A DNA stretch of 64,000 nucleotides from positions 68,937,481 to 69,001,480 of the forward strand of contig NC_132916.1 of NCBI RefSeq assembly GCF_047675955.1. The letters are read 5' to 3'. How positions within the stretch are numbered: position 1 is the first letter of the stretch; each line of letters begins with the position of its first letter. A program made the translations under genes and the position numbers. This document shows positions 33,660-46,303 of this stretch, piece by piece. This DNA is from Chlorocebus sabaeus. Lineage: Eukaryota; Chordata; Mammalia; Primates; Cercopithecidae. A model generated the notes under the pieces. The model was not told the DNA's origin. It ran no database searches and worked only from the letters and a program-made list of their open reading frames with translations.

Positions 33660-34110
33660 ACATGTTAGGCTTGTGGATTGGCACATGGTGACTAAGACAC
33701 AGTTCCAGTTGTCAAGTGTCTGTCACCTAGAGAGGGCAGGTACACAGGAATTTAAGAAAACAGATTAAACAGGCAGTTACACAGTTGTAAAAGTAAAAAC
33801 AGCACAGATTGCTGTGTGAGCTCTCAGGAGGGGTACCTGACATCCCAGGGCTTCAGGGAGGGCATTTTGGAAGAGTGAATATCTAAGCTGAGATCTGAAA
33901 GAATGAGTGGGGATGTGGGAAGGCTGTTAAGGCAGAGAGAGTTGATGGCAAGAGGTTTGGAGGTGAGAATTGCGAGTTTTTCAATATGGCTAAAGCAGGA
34001 TGCTGGGGAATGAGGCTGAGACCAGTTAATGAAGAGTGTTATAAACCATCTTTAGGAGTTTGGATTGTATCCTAAGCATAATGATGAATCTTTGAAAGGG
34101 CTTTAAAATT
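33660..34110 (-). repeat. LINE-2, antisense
   Basis: GGGCATTTTGGAAGAGTGAA, GAGATCTGAAAGAATGAGTGG, TTTGGATTGTATCCTAAGCAT and GAATCTTTGAAAGGGCTTT follow reverse-complement L2 in order. Confidence 0.8.
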
Positions 34111-34207
34111 AAAAAAAAATTATTTATATATTTATCATTCAATCTAAAAAAATGTACAAGAAATGATATATCAGATATGCTGGTGCCCTCATTTGAAATT
34201 TGTCAGC

Positions 34208-34434
34208 TGTTAATATTTTGACTTTTTTTTTTTTTGGAACAGAGTTTTGCTCTTGTTGCCCAGGCTGGAGTGCAATGGCACGATCTTGGCTCACTACAAC
34301 CTCTACCTTCTGGGTTCAAACAATTCTCGTGCCTCAGCCCCCCGAGTAGCTGGGATTACAGGCATATACCATCATGCCCAGCTAATTTTTTTGTATTTTT
34401 CATAGAGATATGGTTTCACCATGTTGGTCAGACT
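34208..34434 (-). repeat. Alu SINE, antisense, truncated
   Basis: TTTTGGAACAGAGTTTTGCTC to CCATGTTGGTCAGACTGG. The Alu 5' third is missing. Confidence 0.93.
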
Positions 34435-35272
34435 GGTAATATTTTTACATACTTGATTTAGGTTGTATTTTAAAGAGCTAATTATGTCAGCATAGATAAA
34501 TCTTAAAAACAATTTGACTACAAACGAAAATCAGACTGCACAAAGTATTGAATGGTACTGTATATAAAGCTCATATACCTGCGGAAATTATTCTGCAGTG
34601 TTTATGTGTTCATATTATAAATATATAGCAAAATATAAAAATTTTTATGGAAATTATATAAACACTAGATTTCTTTAGAGATGGTGAGAAAGGAGGTTCT
34701 TCAGTTTTATCTATAATATTTAATTCCTCAATGAAAATAGAAATAGAATCTTAAACTAATATGAAATAATGCTGACTTGTGAACTGGGTGATGATTGTCT
34801 TAAGCCCAGTTCCTTGGAAGTAGAATTTGAGACACAGATTTGTGTGCACTTGAGAACAATTCCTGTTAATGAAAGAAATGAGGGAAGAAGGACTGGGCCA
34901 GGGAAGGGAAGAAGGATGGCCCTTCAGAGATTTCCCAACTTGAGGCAATGTCGTTGAGGCTTGGGACCTTTGCCTTGATGGGTAGGCTTTAGGCTGACCC
35001 TGGGAAGGAGGTGAGGTGAAAATTTGGGCAAGGCAACTTGGCCGAGGGCAGTTCCTGGAGGGATGCTCAGCTATGAGCCCTCAGCTGCTGGGGGAATGAA
35101 TTTGTGCATTGCCCTGCCTGAAAGGCAGATCTGGATCAGGGATTCACTACAGTCATGGACCTTGTACCATTTTATTTTGCCTATTATTGTCTATTTGTAT
35201 GTCTGAAAAATATGACATATTAAATTAAAAAAGCTTCCAATTTCTAGGAGCAGTACTCACCAAACTACCCGC
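34435..35272. other. UTRN: Intron 2, unique sequence
   Basis: 34435-34750 is AT-rich; 34850-35160 is more GC-balanced and purine-rich. No exon signal supported. Confidence 0.45.
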
Positions 35273-35326
35273 CCCCCCGACACACACATACCCCACACCC
35301 TGCACACACTACACACCACAAACCGT
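35273..35326 (+). repeat. Degenerate (CA)n / C-rich tract
   Basis: CCCCCCCGACACACACATAC followed by CACACC/CACTACACACC units. Confidence 0.8.
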
Positions 35327-35399
35327 AGGTGTAATGTCAGGTTACATACTTTCTGTTTTATTTTCCCTTTTATCTGTGTTTTTGGTTACTTGAGATGGC

Positions 35400-35900
35400 A
35401 TCCTCTGTCTCACTCCTGGTTGAGGAAGGCCTTGCTGCCTCTGAAAGGTTGTGACAGAGGGCTGATCTGATCAGATTTGCTTTTTTGAGTGGTGCTCTAG
35501 AAGCCACGTGGAGCATGGATAGTGTGGGGTGGGTGCTGGATGAGACAAGGCTGGGGTTCTGGAGGACCTTTGGGTGGCTGTCACAGTCAGAGGGTAAGAG
35601 GCATTGAAGCCAAAACTGATTGTGAGGTAGCTGGGAAGGAGGAGGGGGAGAGTTTGGAAGCTTTAGGTAGGAGGCAGACCTGATAGGACATGGTGGTGTT
35701 CTTCCAATGATGGGTAGTAGATGGGATGGAGAGAGAAGCCTAGGTGTTGACTTTAACACTCACAAACAAAGTCTTTCTTTCTAGGTTTTGTGGAGAGGGC
35801 AGTGCATAAGGGGTTAGTAAGTGAAGTCCTAGTTTGAGTTTTGAGGTGCTTAGAGATATCTGGGAAAAATATGTAATATATTTATTTCTCTTACATTTAT
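35400..35900 (-). repeat. LINE-2, antisense
   Basis: GATCTGATCAGATTTGCTTT, GAAGCCACGTGGAGCATGGAT and GGGAAGGAGGAGGGGGAGAG keep the order of reverse-complement L2. Confidence 0.7.
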
Positions 35901-36009
35901 GAGAGTGGCTTGGACTGGGATCTGTCCTTGAAAACTGGCAGCTGGAGTCTTGAGTACTTTCGTCAGTCATTTTTTGAGCTCTTTGCAAGATAATGTTAAA
36001 AATTCAAGA

Positions 36010-36332
36010 GGCCGGATGTGGTGGCTCATACCTGGAATCCCAGCACTTTGAAAGGCGGACGCGGGTGGATCACCTGAGGTCAGGAGTTCAAGACCAGCCT
36101 GGCCAACATGGTGAAACCCTGTCTCTACTAAAAATACAAAAAAATTAAAAAAAAAAAATTAGCTGGGCATGGGGTTGTGCACCTGTAGTCCCAGCTGCTC
36201 GGGAGGCTGAGACATGGGAATCATTTGAACCTGGGACGTGGAGGCTGTGGTGAGCCAATATCATGCCACTGTCCTCCAGCCTGGGTAACAGAGCATGACT
36301 CTGTTGCAAAAAGAAAAGAAACGAAAAAAAAT
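36010..36332 (+). repeat. Alu SINE, sense
   Basis: GGCCGGATGTGGTGGCTCAT through CTCTGTTGCAAAAAG with an AAAGAAAAG tail. Confidence 0.95.
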
Positions 36333-37600
36333 CAACAGCGGTTGCGTATTTTATTTCTCTTCGTATTTTCTGAGATATTTGACCCTAGAATGAGCATCTG
36401 CATGGTAGATGATGGCAGTGGAAGATGAAGAATTAAGAAGTGGTTTTTGATTTGTAATATTTTTTAGTAGATATTATTAGTTGATGCCACAGTTGCTGAC
36501 TGTATTTATCTCCCAAGGGCATAGGAAGCCCCCTTGCAGATATCACTCTAGCTAGCCTGATTGGATGTTTGGGGAGGAAGAGAAGAGGTTAACAATAAAT
36601 CCTGCAATGCGTGCAGAAGTTTTTACACTTGTGCTTCTGCATATTTTCTTGGAAAAAGGGTCCACAGTTTTCATTATATTCTCAAAGGAGATCTATGACG
36701 TAATGAAAAGTTAAGTCTTGTTAGAGGAAGAGTGACATATTATTAGGGTTATGTCTTCATAATGTTTCTGTTTTTCTGCAATTAAATTGGCAGTCCAATA
36801 CCCTGGCATGAGATGAGGGTCCCACAGTTTTGCTGTAACTCAAATTCTGGTCCTTACTTTACTTCTACTGCCTCGAAGCCACCCAAACAAAAGACCTGGT
36901 TGCTAGAATTAGAGTGAGAAGACACAAAGTTTGAAGGGCAAAATTTCTGATAATGTTTGACCCAGTTTTGCATATAATGAATTTTTATTTGTTGATGAAT
37001 CTTTCTCTTTTGTTGCTAAAAGTGGCAAATAATCAGACATAGATTACTAATTAACAGTCTGCCTCAGGCTTTTTTTTTTTTTTTTTTTTTTAATTAATGA
37101 AACTTGGGCTTCATCAAGCTCAGGTGGAATGGGTATCACAGTGCTTTATTTTTTCTGACATCAAAAGAAATTTCTTTGTCAAAGTGTAGATATGTTTGTT
37201 GTGACTGCCTTTTGTGTGGGTTCTTTTCTCCCAGCCCTCTCCTACTACAGGAGAGAGAGTGGCCCTTTGCTCCTCATTCCACATTCTGACCAGATCCCCT
37301 AGCTGCAATCTCTTGCCATTGGATTGAATCACCAACTCAACCTCATTGGTGAGATGTCACTCCCTCCCTCCACCACTCTGTCATTTCTCAGTGAGTTTAG
37401 CTCTGTCACTCTCTCTAAAAGTTACTCTTGTTTTAGTGATTTGGACGTAAACATTGATGATCCTTCTAATACTCTGTCCTCTTAATTTCTCCAAGTTCTC
37501 TTTCTAGTGATCTTGTCTCCCACTATAGTGGGTATATTCTGGCTGGACCAGGTCATTGTTTATGGTGGCAGCCCCTCTGTCATCCGACTTTAAGCGTCCC
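36333..37600. other. UTRN: Intron 2, unique sequence with a T-run
   Basis: T22 at about 37070-37092. No exon or Alu body attached to it. No gene. Confidence 0.5.
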
Positions 37601-37832
37601 ATTTTCTTGGTACTGAAACCTCTGCCTCCTGGGCTCAAGCAGTCCCCCCACCCCAGAGTAGCTGGGACTAAAGGCATGTGCCACCATGCCCAGCTAATTT
37701 TTGTATTTTTTTTGTAGGTAAGGGGTTTCACCATGTTGCCCAAGCTGGTCTCAAACTCCTGGGCTCAAGCAGTCCACCTACCTCAGCCTCCCAAAGTGTT
37801 GGGATTACAGGTGTGAGCCACCATGCCGGGCT
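37601..37832 (-). repeat. Alu SINE, antisense, 3'-truncated
   Basis: Starts within the right arm (CTGAAACCTCTGCCTCCTGGG) and runs to GTGAGCCACCATGCCGGGC. Confidence 0.93.
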
Positions 37833-37844
37833 GACTTTGCCTAC

Positions 37845-39385
37845 TCTTGTCCTAAGAAAATGGAAGCAAACCAAAGAGGAATCCAGAAACTCCAATACCA
37901 CATCTATCCTCAACCAGAACACACCCAAGGCCACCCTAACCGTGGACATGGTACCCATCCTCCTTTACTTACTCAAGGGCACCTCCCTTCTCTCTTCTGC
38001 ATCCCTATGATTTCCCCTCTAGTGGATCTGCTTACAAACATGCTATTGTTTTTCTTCTAGCAAATCTTTACTTTGATGCCACCTGTCTCTGTAGCTACCA
38101 CCCCATTCCTCTGCTCTCCTTTATGAAAGAGCTCCTCAAAGATTGTATATATCAACAGTTGCAGTTCCTCTCCTTTCATTTCCTCTTAAGACCACTCAAA
38201 TCAGACAGACCCCCTACCAGTCCAGTAAAACTGTTCTTGTCAAAGTTGCTAGGGACCTCCTTGTTGCTAAATCCAGCAGTCAGTTCTCAGTCCTTACCTT
38301 ACTCCACCTCTCAATAGCATTAACACCATTGATCAATCCCTCCTCCATGATGCTTTCTTCACTTGGCTTCTAGGACACCCCACACACCCCTGGTTTCCCA
38401 ACCATTCTCTTTCGCTGATTCTTCCTCTTAACATTGGAGGGCCTAGGACCCAGTCCTTGGACCTCCTTTCTGTCCCCACTGATACTCTTTGTCATCTCAC
38501 CAGTCTCCTGTTTTAAATACTATCTGAATGCTGGCTCAAATTTCTATCTCTAGCCCAGACCTCTTCCTCTGAACTGCACACTTGCATTTCCAGTTGTTTA
38601 CTTCATATCTTCTATGTTGAAATCTGAAAATCTGAACTCCTGATCTCCCCTAAACCCCAAAGCTGATCCCACAGTCTTGCTTGTCTCAGATAAAGGCAAT
38701 GTGACCCTTCCAATTGCCCACACCCCCCGTTTTGGAGTCATCTTTGTAGTCCTTTCTTTCTCTTATACCCACATCTAATGCAGCAGATCCTGCTGGTTCT
38801 GTTTTCCTAATACTGAATTTATAAGAATCTGGTCATATTTTAGTATCTCCACCACTACTACCCTGGTCTAGGGGACCATTGCTTTTTCCAGAATTGTCTC
38901 CTTACTCGTCTCTCTGTGTCCTCCCTTGGCCCATGGAGGCTGGTCTGAACCCCGCAGTAGAGGGATCCTTTTCAAATCAGAAGTGGATATGTAGCTTTAT
39001 CTTTCCAAGTTTGCAGTGACTCCCCATTCCAGTTGTAATAAATGTGAAAGACCTTACAGTGATCTATAGGACCCTGGTTATCCTACTTGGCTTCATCTCC
39101 CCTTACTTGTTTGTGCTCATTATATGAGGCAGACACCAGCCCTCTTCTAGCAGATAACCTTGTGGCTAACTCCCTCCTCTCAGAGAGCTACTGTGCCAAT
39201 TAAAATAGCAAATCCTTCCCGCATTAGCACTCTCCACCTACTTTATCCTGTTTTATTTTTTCCCATAGCATTTATTGGATCATATTGATTGTCTCTTTCC
39301 ACGAGAATGCAGGTGTTTTGTCTGAGTTGAATCACTAGTCTCTAGAACAGTGCCTGGCACATAGTATGTGCTCGATAAATACATG
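37845..39385 (+). mobile_element. Long LINE-2 copy, sense, covering the reverse-transcriptase region to the 3' end
   Basis: About 1.5 kb without interruption. 38250-38560 parallels the L2 reverse-transcriptase core (text such as GTTGCTAGGGACCTCCTTGTT, ACTTGGCTTCTAGGACACCC and AGGACCCAGTCCTTGGACC; the catalytic YADD-like site is decayed at about 38517-38550). 38700-39100 parallels the C-terminal part, and 39330-39385 is the 3' terminus (GTGCCTGGCACATAGTATG, then CTCGATAAATAC). Stops and frameshifts throughout, so it is a fossil. Confidence 0.85.
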
Positions 39386-39433
39386 TCGTGTGCAGAAGCA
39401 AATCACGTTTTTCATTGCTTTCCACAAGTGTGA

Positions 39434-39727
39434 GCCTGGGCAACATGGTGAAACCCCATCTCTACAAAAGATATAAAAATTGGCTGGACCTGGTGGTTCA
39501 TGCCTGTGGTCCGAGCTACCTGGGAGGCTGAGGTGGACGGTGGGGATCACTGGGTGTGGTGGGCGCCTGTAATCCCAGCTACTGGGGAGGCTGAGGCATG
39601 AGAATCGCTTGAACCCAGGGGGCAGAGGTTGCACTGAGTTGAGATCGTGCTACTGCACTCCAGCCTGGATGACAGAGCAAGATGCTTTCTCAAACACAAA
39701 CAAACAAACAAACAAACACACAAAAAA
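39434..39727 (+). repeat. Alu SINE, sense, rearranged
   Basis: Begins mid-left-arm (GAGCCTGGGCAACATGG). The right-arm start appears twice (GGTGGTTCATGCCTGTGGTC and GTGGGCGCCTGTAATCCC), so part of the unit is duplicated. Ends in (CAAA)n. Confidence 0.9.
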
Positions 39728-40394
39728 CAGACAAGTATGCAATCCCTGAGCAAAATATCAGTTCAATCTTTGTTGTATCTTCACTGTCCTGATTGACTAG
39801 CTGCATGTCAGCGTTTAACTGTGTTTCCCAGATGCTCACGACAGATCACTTGATGTTGTTTTCAACAGGCAATCATGAAATGAGCAGACTGAGGTCAGTG
39901 TAGTATAGATATTTGTCAGCGTGGTTTCCAACTGCCTTTCCTCTTCGAAGATTGCCCTTTATTGTGTGATTATATTACATTTTTATTTGGCATGAAAATG
40001 CCCATTTAGTGAAATGATGGGAGTCGTCTTCCTATGAGATGAATTCTGGCGTAAGAAGCTTTTCTCAGGTGACTGAGTGCTCCAAAAGGCCCCAGGTTCT
40101 GGGGTTCTGGAAAGTAATGATGCGAATACTTCACTTTGTTATGTGATTTTTATTTTTGCCTTGGAAGTCTTTCCGCAAACAAGTCTTTGGTGGAGGCTCA
40201 TTTTAGTAATGTGATGATGCATTGCTGATAGGTAGGCCGTGGCTTTCTATACAACAGGGTTTGGGGGGTGGGAATGGCAGGTGAGTAGCTCACCCCAGGC
40301 TTCTGAGGGTCCTTCATGTCTTTTGGAACACAATTTAAAAGTCACTGCTTCAATGGCTAAATTCTAGCAAACCTGGATGCCCTATTTTAAAAAA
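39728..40394. other. UTRN: Intron 2, unique sequence
   Basis: No exon or repeat recognised. Confidence 0.5.
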
Positions 40395-40570
40395 AGAGCT
40401 TACTTTAGTGTCAAAGAGGAACTAGGTTCTAGTTTTAGCTCTGCAGATCACCAGCTGTGTGACCTTGAATATGTCACTCAATCTGTCTGCACAATTAATT
40501 GATTTGTTTATAAGGTAAGGACTGTGGACTAGATGACCTCACACTGATCACTTTCTAAGCTCCAGAGAAT
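40395..40570 (+). repeat. MIR SINE, sense
   Basis: CACCAGCTGTGTGACCTTGA and GTCACTCAATCTGTCTG are the MIR core. Confidence 0.88.
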
Positions 40571-40894
40571 CTAATTGTTAATGCTTAATTGTGAGAGCTG
40601 TGCTTGGAAAGGGCTGTGTTCTAGTACCTTTTTCCTCATCACTGTCATTTCAATATTATCGACACTGATCTTCACAAATATTCTGCACATCTGGATTCTT
40701 ACCTGAAATATTGCTGTTGGGGTTATAGAAATATAGATTATGTGATGGTATTTAGGATAAGCATTTTTATCTCTAAAATGAATTAGATATCAGGGATGGC
40801 ACAGTATTAGTTTACATAATATTTGAAAACAGTAATAAGAAAAATCCTGCAGGATTTAAAAATCTTATTAGTACTCTTCTGTAGAAATACTTTA

Positions 40895-41098
40895 GGGAGT
40901 GGTTCAGGCAGTATCAGGTGCTGTGGGTGTAAGCGTGGCCACTTGCTAGCTCTGTGAACCTGGACAAAGCTTAGCTGCTCTGTGCCTGAATAAAGTAGGG
41001 ATAGTAATAGCACCAACCTCCTTGTGTTGTAAAAAGTAAGTGAATTAACATATATAAAGCAATTTGGAACATAGAAACATTCAATAAATGTAAGCCTT
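40895..41098 (+). repeat. MIR SINE, sense, near full length
   Basis: CTTGCTAGCTCTGTGAACCT, CTGTGCCTGAATAAAGTAGG, TGTGTTGTAAAAAGTAAG and ATTCAATAAATGTAAGCC cover the core to the tail. Confidence 0.88.
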
Positions 41099-41519
41099 AC
41101 CTCCATACGAATAATTATTGTAATGTGAGTTTATTTCTTTCCAGTCTTTTAAAATAAGCATTTAAAAATAGTTTTAATCATATTGCTCTAGGATAATTTG
41201 TTTTTATTTCTTAAATGTATACAGAATTTCCCCTTTTCCGCTTCTTTATATTTAATAACAATACATTCTAGGATAGACTAAGTCTTTTCATGGCTAATTG
41301 TCCTGTGGAATTCTTTTAGTTTTTCTCCTCCATGTTTATATATTTGAATGATTTTCTGGTAGAATTCTTAAAACAATAACTGTATCACACAGTAGCTCTC
41401 CTCTTCCATTTTATTTTATTTTACTTGCTGAGGCTGGATACTATATTCTTTTGGCTGAAATCACCATAGTGGGTTCACACAACTAATTTCCAGCCAATTT
41501 ATGTAGATCATTTGCAAAT

Positions 41520-41985
41520 GTATTAGTTACAGAGAGGCTCCATGGGCGTACCAAAGAAACCTCAAAATACAGTGGCTCAAATAAAATCAAACTTTATTTC
41601 TTTCTCTCCTTACAGTTCAGAGTTGGGGGCTGATGGAGGGTAGGAAGGTGGCTCTGCTTCATATGGTCTCTTGGGGATCCTGGTTCCTTCTCTCTTGTTC
41701 TGCCTTTCCAAAGTGTTGTTTCATCTTCTTGGTGAGGCTTGCCCCTCAACACTACGTCCAAGTTCTAGTCCAAGGAAAGAAAAAAGAGAAGTCAAAAATA
41801 AGCAATTTTTAAAAAAGTACATGGCCCTCAGGTTGCATTCCTAATTTCTTTTACATCCCACTGGCTGCTGCTTAGCCACGTGGACTCATCTTGCTGCAAG
41901 GGAGGTTGAGAAATGGGGCTTCCACTGAGCTAGAATTGTGGGGATGGAGGAGAAGAGCAGGTTTCTGATACTGAAAAAAAAAAAA
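41520..41985. repeat. Medium-reiterated interspersed repeat, class not assigned
   Basis: AACCTCAAAATACAGTGGCTC, TACATCCCACTGGCTGCTG and GCTGCAAGGGAGGTTGAGAAA resemble a common human dispersed repeat whose family name I cannot give with certainty. Confidence 0.5.
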
Positions 41986-43489
41986 ACAAAAGAAAAGAAA
42001 ATAGAAAGGAAGAATGGATAATAATAAATATACGTATACGTTTACAACAATTTCGTGGGCCAGGTTTGAATTTGGAATTCTCCAGGTCCTCATATTCTGT
42101 AACAGAACATGGTGGTGGAGAGAGCTGACCCCTGGCTCCAGTTTGCAGACTTTCCCCTTTGTCTGCCCATGCCAGCTCCATTTGGCACTGGGAAGGGCTT
42201 TGCACTCAAGTTTGTGGTCAGTTGGCCAAGCACCCATGGTCTCCCACTCTCCGCTACTTGCAAGCAGTAGTGTGGTCTACCCTTGGGAAATGAGCCCAGT
42301 GCTCATTTGAGCAGGGAGTACTGGGATCCTGTGCCTCTAGACCATTCTGTAGGACTTGCATATCCCCTTGGTCCTCTGATTTCTCTATTTCTGGGGGAGA
42401 GATGGGGATAGAAGAGAGTAGAGTAAGGCCCTCTAAAAGGCAGGATTTAAGGCAAGGTCCTCGCTTGTCTAGGTCTACAGGTGATGCTACAAAGAGAACG
42501 TTACATTGATTCAATTCTTAAAATTTTCCCTTTTCCTCATGCTTTTGCTTCATTAATATTCACATTTACGTTTTATAATATACATGTTATATCTTTAATG
42601 CACTAGGAGTAGAATATTTGGAAGGAAATGGAATGCTGTTTTAATGGATGAGAAAAGTAGGGAGGGACTCAGGGAGGTAGGCTGGAGAATATTCACTTAT
42701 TTAGCTTAATGTTTTCAACAGCTTAAAAAAAAGAAAAAACAACCTTTGAGTGGCCCTTGTGATTAAATGGCAGCTTGCCCAGACTAGAGGGAGCCAGTGT
42801 TGGGAATAAAAACTAAGATTCACTTTGAAAATCTAGGAAAAAAAATGACTACACAAGTCATAAGAATGTGCTTGATGGCTTGGGTTGTCTGAGAGCAAGT
42901 GAAGTACGGCGCGGGCCTGGTTTCCACATTCCCTCTCTGCTCAGCCTTTTAGCTTCTAACCCTGTCCCCTCCCTAGAGCTGGCCAGTCCAGACCCAGAAC
43001 CTGGATGCTGACCTCTTCAGGGCTGAGCTGTTGCTGTGCTCAGACGTCATGACAACTTGCTGCTGGGAAATGGAGCTGAGAGTCTAGCACAAAAAGCTGC
43101 TCTTGGTTGGCCAGCAAACCTCCTTCATGGCAAAACTCTCCATCCCTTATCCAAATCCTTGGGACCAGATAAGCTTCAGAATTTATGATTTTTCTTTTTC
43201 CCATTTCAGAAACGCTATGGCCCATATGCCCTGTGTTACATAAAGCCTCCAGAGGAGTTTGGGATAGCACCCTATCATCCAATATCTTAATAATTCTGCA
43301 GCAAAATAGATGAATATTTACACTAAGTAGAACACAAACAGGGTTATAAATAGCCTCAGGTCAGTTCAGGTCACATTGTGCTGCCAAATGGGTTATGAAA
43401 AAAGCCTTTGGTTTCCAGAACTTTTCAGATCCCGGCATTGTGGATAAGGGATTGTGCACCTGGTATGGTGACTGCTTTCTCAGTGTCTA
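41986..43489. other. UTRN: Intron 2, unique sequence
   Basis: No exon supported. Short frames on both strands at 41.9-42.5 kb and at 43040-43282 lack domains and splice sites. Confidence 0.5.
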
Positions 43490-43573
43490 TTTGGTGCCAC
43501 TTTACATGTATTGCATTTTAAGTCTTCACAACAAATATACCTAGGAAGAAAATACACACATATATATTTTTCC

Positions 43574-43607
<34 letters not shown>

Positions 43608-43670
43608 GCTAAGGAAATAGGTTTTGTGAGCTTGAATGGCTTACACAAGATCAAGAGGAGATGATGTTCT
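43490..43670 (-). repeat. MIR SINE, antisense, with internal T26 run
   Basis: ACATGTATTGCATTTTAAGTC and AGCTAAGGAAATAGGTTTTG are MIR text on either side of a long T tract at about 43578-43603. Confidence 0.65.
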
Positions 43671-44690
43671 TTGCATACAGAGGCCAGGACCCAGGGCCTG
43701 GGCACTTAGTGGGCTGTAAGAGTTTCTAATTTCCTTGTTTGAAACGTTGGAACGTAAGCCAGCCTGCAGAATCCTGTTTCACATTTAATGGTAGCTGAAA
43801 GACAATGCCTCAGTAAAAGTGCCATAGGTTGTAATTATCCTAACATTGTTTCTTAAGAAAAGGCATCTTAAGTTCAACCAGCGGGGTCAGGAAGTGGAGT
43901 CCTTGGCCTGACCAGTGGCTTATCTTCCTTCCTGGAGGGCTGACAGGGGCAATAGGTCAGTCAGGGCACTGTTCCAGGAGCCAGTGGCAGTGTGGGCAGC
44001 ACTGTGGTGAGATGGGAAGAGAGAAAGGAAGGTTCGGGTGCTTGATGTCCATCGAAGAGGTCAGGGAAGGGGGAATTGGCTACTGACTGAGGTTCTGACA
44101 CCAGGTGGACAGGGCCCGATGCCAAACTCTTGTTCCTATTCTCACCTAGAAATTGCCATTAGCTAGTGCTGCTGCTGGGCATTATTTTAACTGAGACCAA
44201 GGCAGCCCTTTTGGGTGGGCAATTAGACAAAGGCCGCCACTCTGGAGAGACAGTCTGATGGACACAGTACTTCGTGGGCTGTGCCTTTGTGCAAAGCAAA
44301 AGGTGTTCTTTCCTCCGTGCCGCTGTACTGGCTGGATTTCAGCCTCTTTTGCCACCTTGGCCTCGTGCCTTTATGCAGTGGACAGATTTCAGGCAGCTTG
44401 GCATTAGTAGGAATCTACCTGAAAAGCACTTTATATGTGTTTGAATCTTTGGCATGATTTGGTGATGATCTGGCCGAATAGGTATTACCATGATTTGACA
44501 GATGAGATTGTCATGGTGCTATGAGCTGCTGACAGTTGCCTCAGGGCTCCATTGCTATCTGGACAGGATGGTTCCCTGTGCACTCCTTCCTTTGAAATGG
44601 AAGAGGCAGCCAGGGGATTTCAGGATATATTTCTCTCAATTATTTCATTCTGCACTGCCTTCTCATCTTTCATGGTTGTATTACAAAGTG
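43671..44690. other. UTRN: Intron 2, unique sequence
   Basis: More GC-balanced than the surroundings. No exon or repeat family recognised. Confidence 0.5.
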
Positions 44691-44691
44691 G

Positions 44692-44838
44692 GGCCTGGCA
44701 CAGTTGCTCACGTCTGTAACCCCACACTCTGGGAGACCGAGGCAGGAGGATTACTTGAGGCCAGGAGTTTGAGACTAGCCTGGGAAACATAGTGAAACCC
44801 TGTCTCTGCAAGAAAACAAAAAAGTCTCTAAAAAACAA
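44692..44838 (+). repeat. Alu left-arm monomer, sense
   Basis: GGGCCTGGCACAGTTGCTCAC to CCCTGTCTCTGCAAG, followed by an A-rich tail; no right arm. Confidence 0.9.
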
Positions 44839-46013
44839 AACAATGGATGGACCGATATTGGTTCCTATTTGAATATATGTGGCAATTGGTGGCTCTTACT
44901 AACGCCATAGCTCTCATTCTGGTGGTTTGTGCGATAGTGGGCACAATGTTGGTGCCATTTGAGTTGAGAAACGCTGTCATGTTGAAAGAAAGCATCGGAA
45001 ATGAGAGGGTCTGGGGAAATACATTAGTAGTATAGCAGTTGCTTTGTTTGCAGTCTCTTCGCTTACATTGCTTTCATTTAAAATTAACCATAATCTGTTA
45101 AACTTTTACTTCCAATAATGTATGGGTTCAGGAGTCTTAGCCAAGTCAATGTTTTTCACAGGAAGTATCTGGATATACATTAACTTTTAAAATTGTATCC
45201 AGTTAGTTTCACTATAAAAGTTAGCAAAGTGTGAATGAATTGATCGCTTGCTAATCTGGAGCACATAAGGGCAATTAATTTTAGATGGAGAAAATATTTC
45301 CTAAAATAACAGAGGGAGGCAGAGAGCTGGGTGTATGTGTTGGGCCTTTCAAATATATTATTTAATTTACTTCCTACAATAATTTTATGGGGAAGATATA
45401 ATTGTCAGTGTTTCATAGATGAGGATATGCTTGTTAGGAGTTAGAGTACGTTTTTTGTCATATTTAAAAAAATGCCCCATCTAATTCTGAATTCTTACAG
45501 AGCGCCGCATAGGAAGTAGGATTTTGAAAAAACAAAAATCAACAACAATGCAGAGAGGAAGAAATGAGTGGATTGGTAAGATAAGGCCATGGGTAGTTCA
45601 CAGAAACTGCTTGCTTTCTCTAACGTGCTCGCACGACTTGTTAAACTTTGGATGTAAATTTGTCTCAAAGTGTCATATTAGACAAAGCAATGAGAAAATG
45701 GTTAGTTTTAAGATTGACATAATTCATAAATTCTCATAAATACATTTGATAAAATGAGGCAGTTTTTGTTTCTCTTGGTTCTGAGGCCCCCCCAAAACTC
45801 AGAACCTCATAAATAGGACAGTGAATGATACGGAGGAAGCTATTTCTTCAGCTACATATGATAATCTAGATTAATACAACTCTCATTTGTGGCATCCCAT
45901 ACCGTAAACCAGTTACAATACAGAAAATCATTTTAAGAAAAGAGAGATTTCAGGAAGTTTGCCAACGATTTGCCTTAATCCTGGAGCCAATTTAAACATT
46001 CCAATCTGATATC
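44839..46013. other. UTRN: Intron 2, mostly unique sequence
   Basis: A possible antisense MIR piece at 45340-45450 (TTATTTAATTTACTTCCTAC, then GTTTCATAGATGAGGATATG). No exon supported. Confidence 0.45.
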
Positions 46014-46303
46014 TTTTTTTTTTTTTTTTGAGATGGAGTCTTGCTCTTGTCGGAGTGCAGTGGGGCCATCTTGGCTCACTGCAACCTCTGTCTCTCGGGT
46101 TCAAGCACTTCTCCTGCCTCCACCTCATAAGTCGCTGGGATTACAGGCACCCACCACCATGCCTAGCTAATTTCTATATTTTTAGTAGAGTTGGGGTTTC
46201 ACTGTGTTGGCCAGGTTGGTCTCAGACTCCTGACCTCAAGTGATCCACCCACCTCGGCCTCCCAAAGTTCTAGGATTACAGTCATAAGTTACTGTGCCCA
46301 GCC
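46014..46303 (-). repeat. Alu SINE, antisense
   Basis: T-run, TTTGAGATGGAGTCTTGCTC to AGTTACTGTGCCCAGCCCC. About 10 bp missing after the GTCGGAGTGCAG motif. Confidence 0.95.

Noticed and set aside
37845..39385. A possible coding gene in the C/T-rich stretch
   Set aside because: The sequence follows LINE-2 reverse transcriptase text with many stops and frameshifts; it is a fossil element.
44847..45035. 62-codon frame with a hydrophobic stretch
   Set aside because: A single short frame in an intron without promoter, splice sites or homology that I can name.
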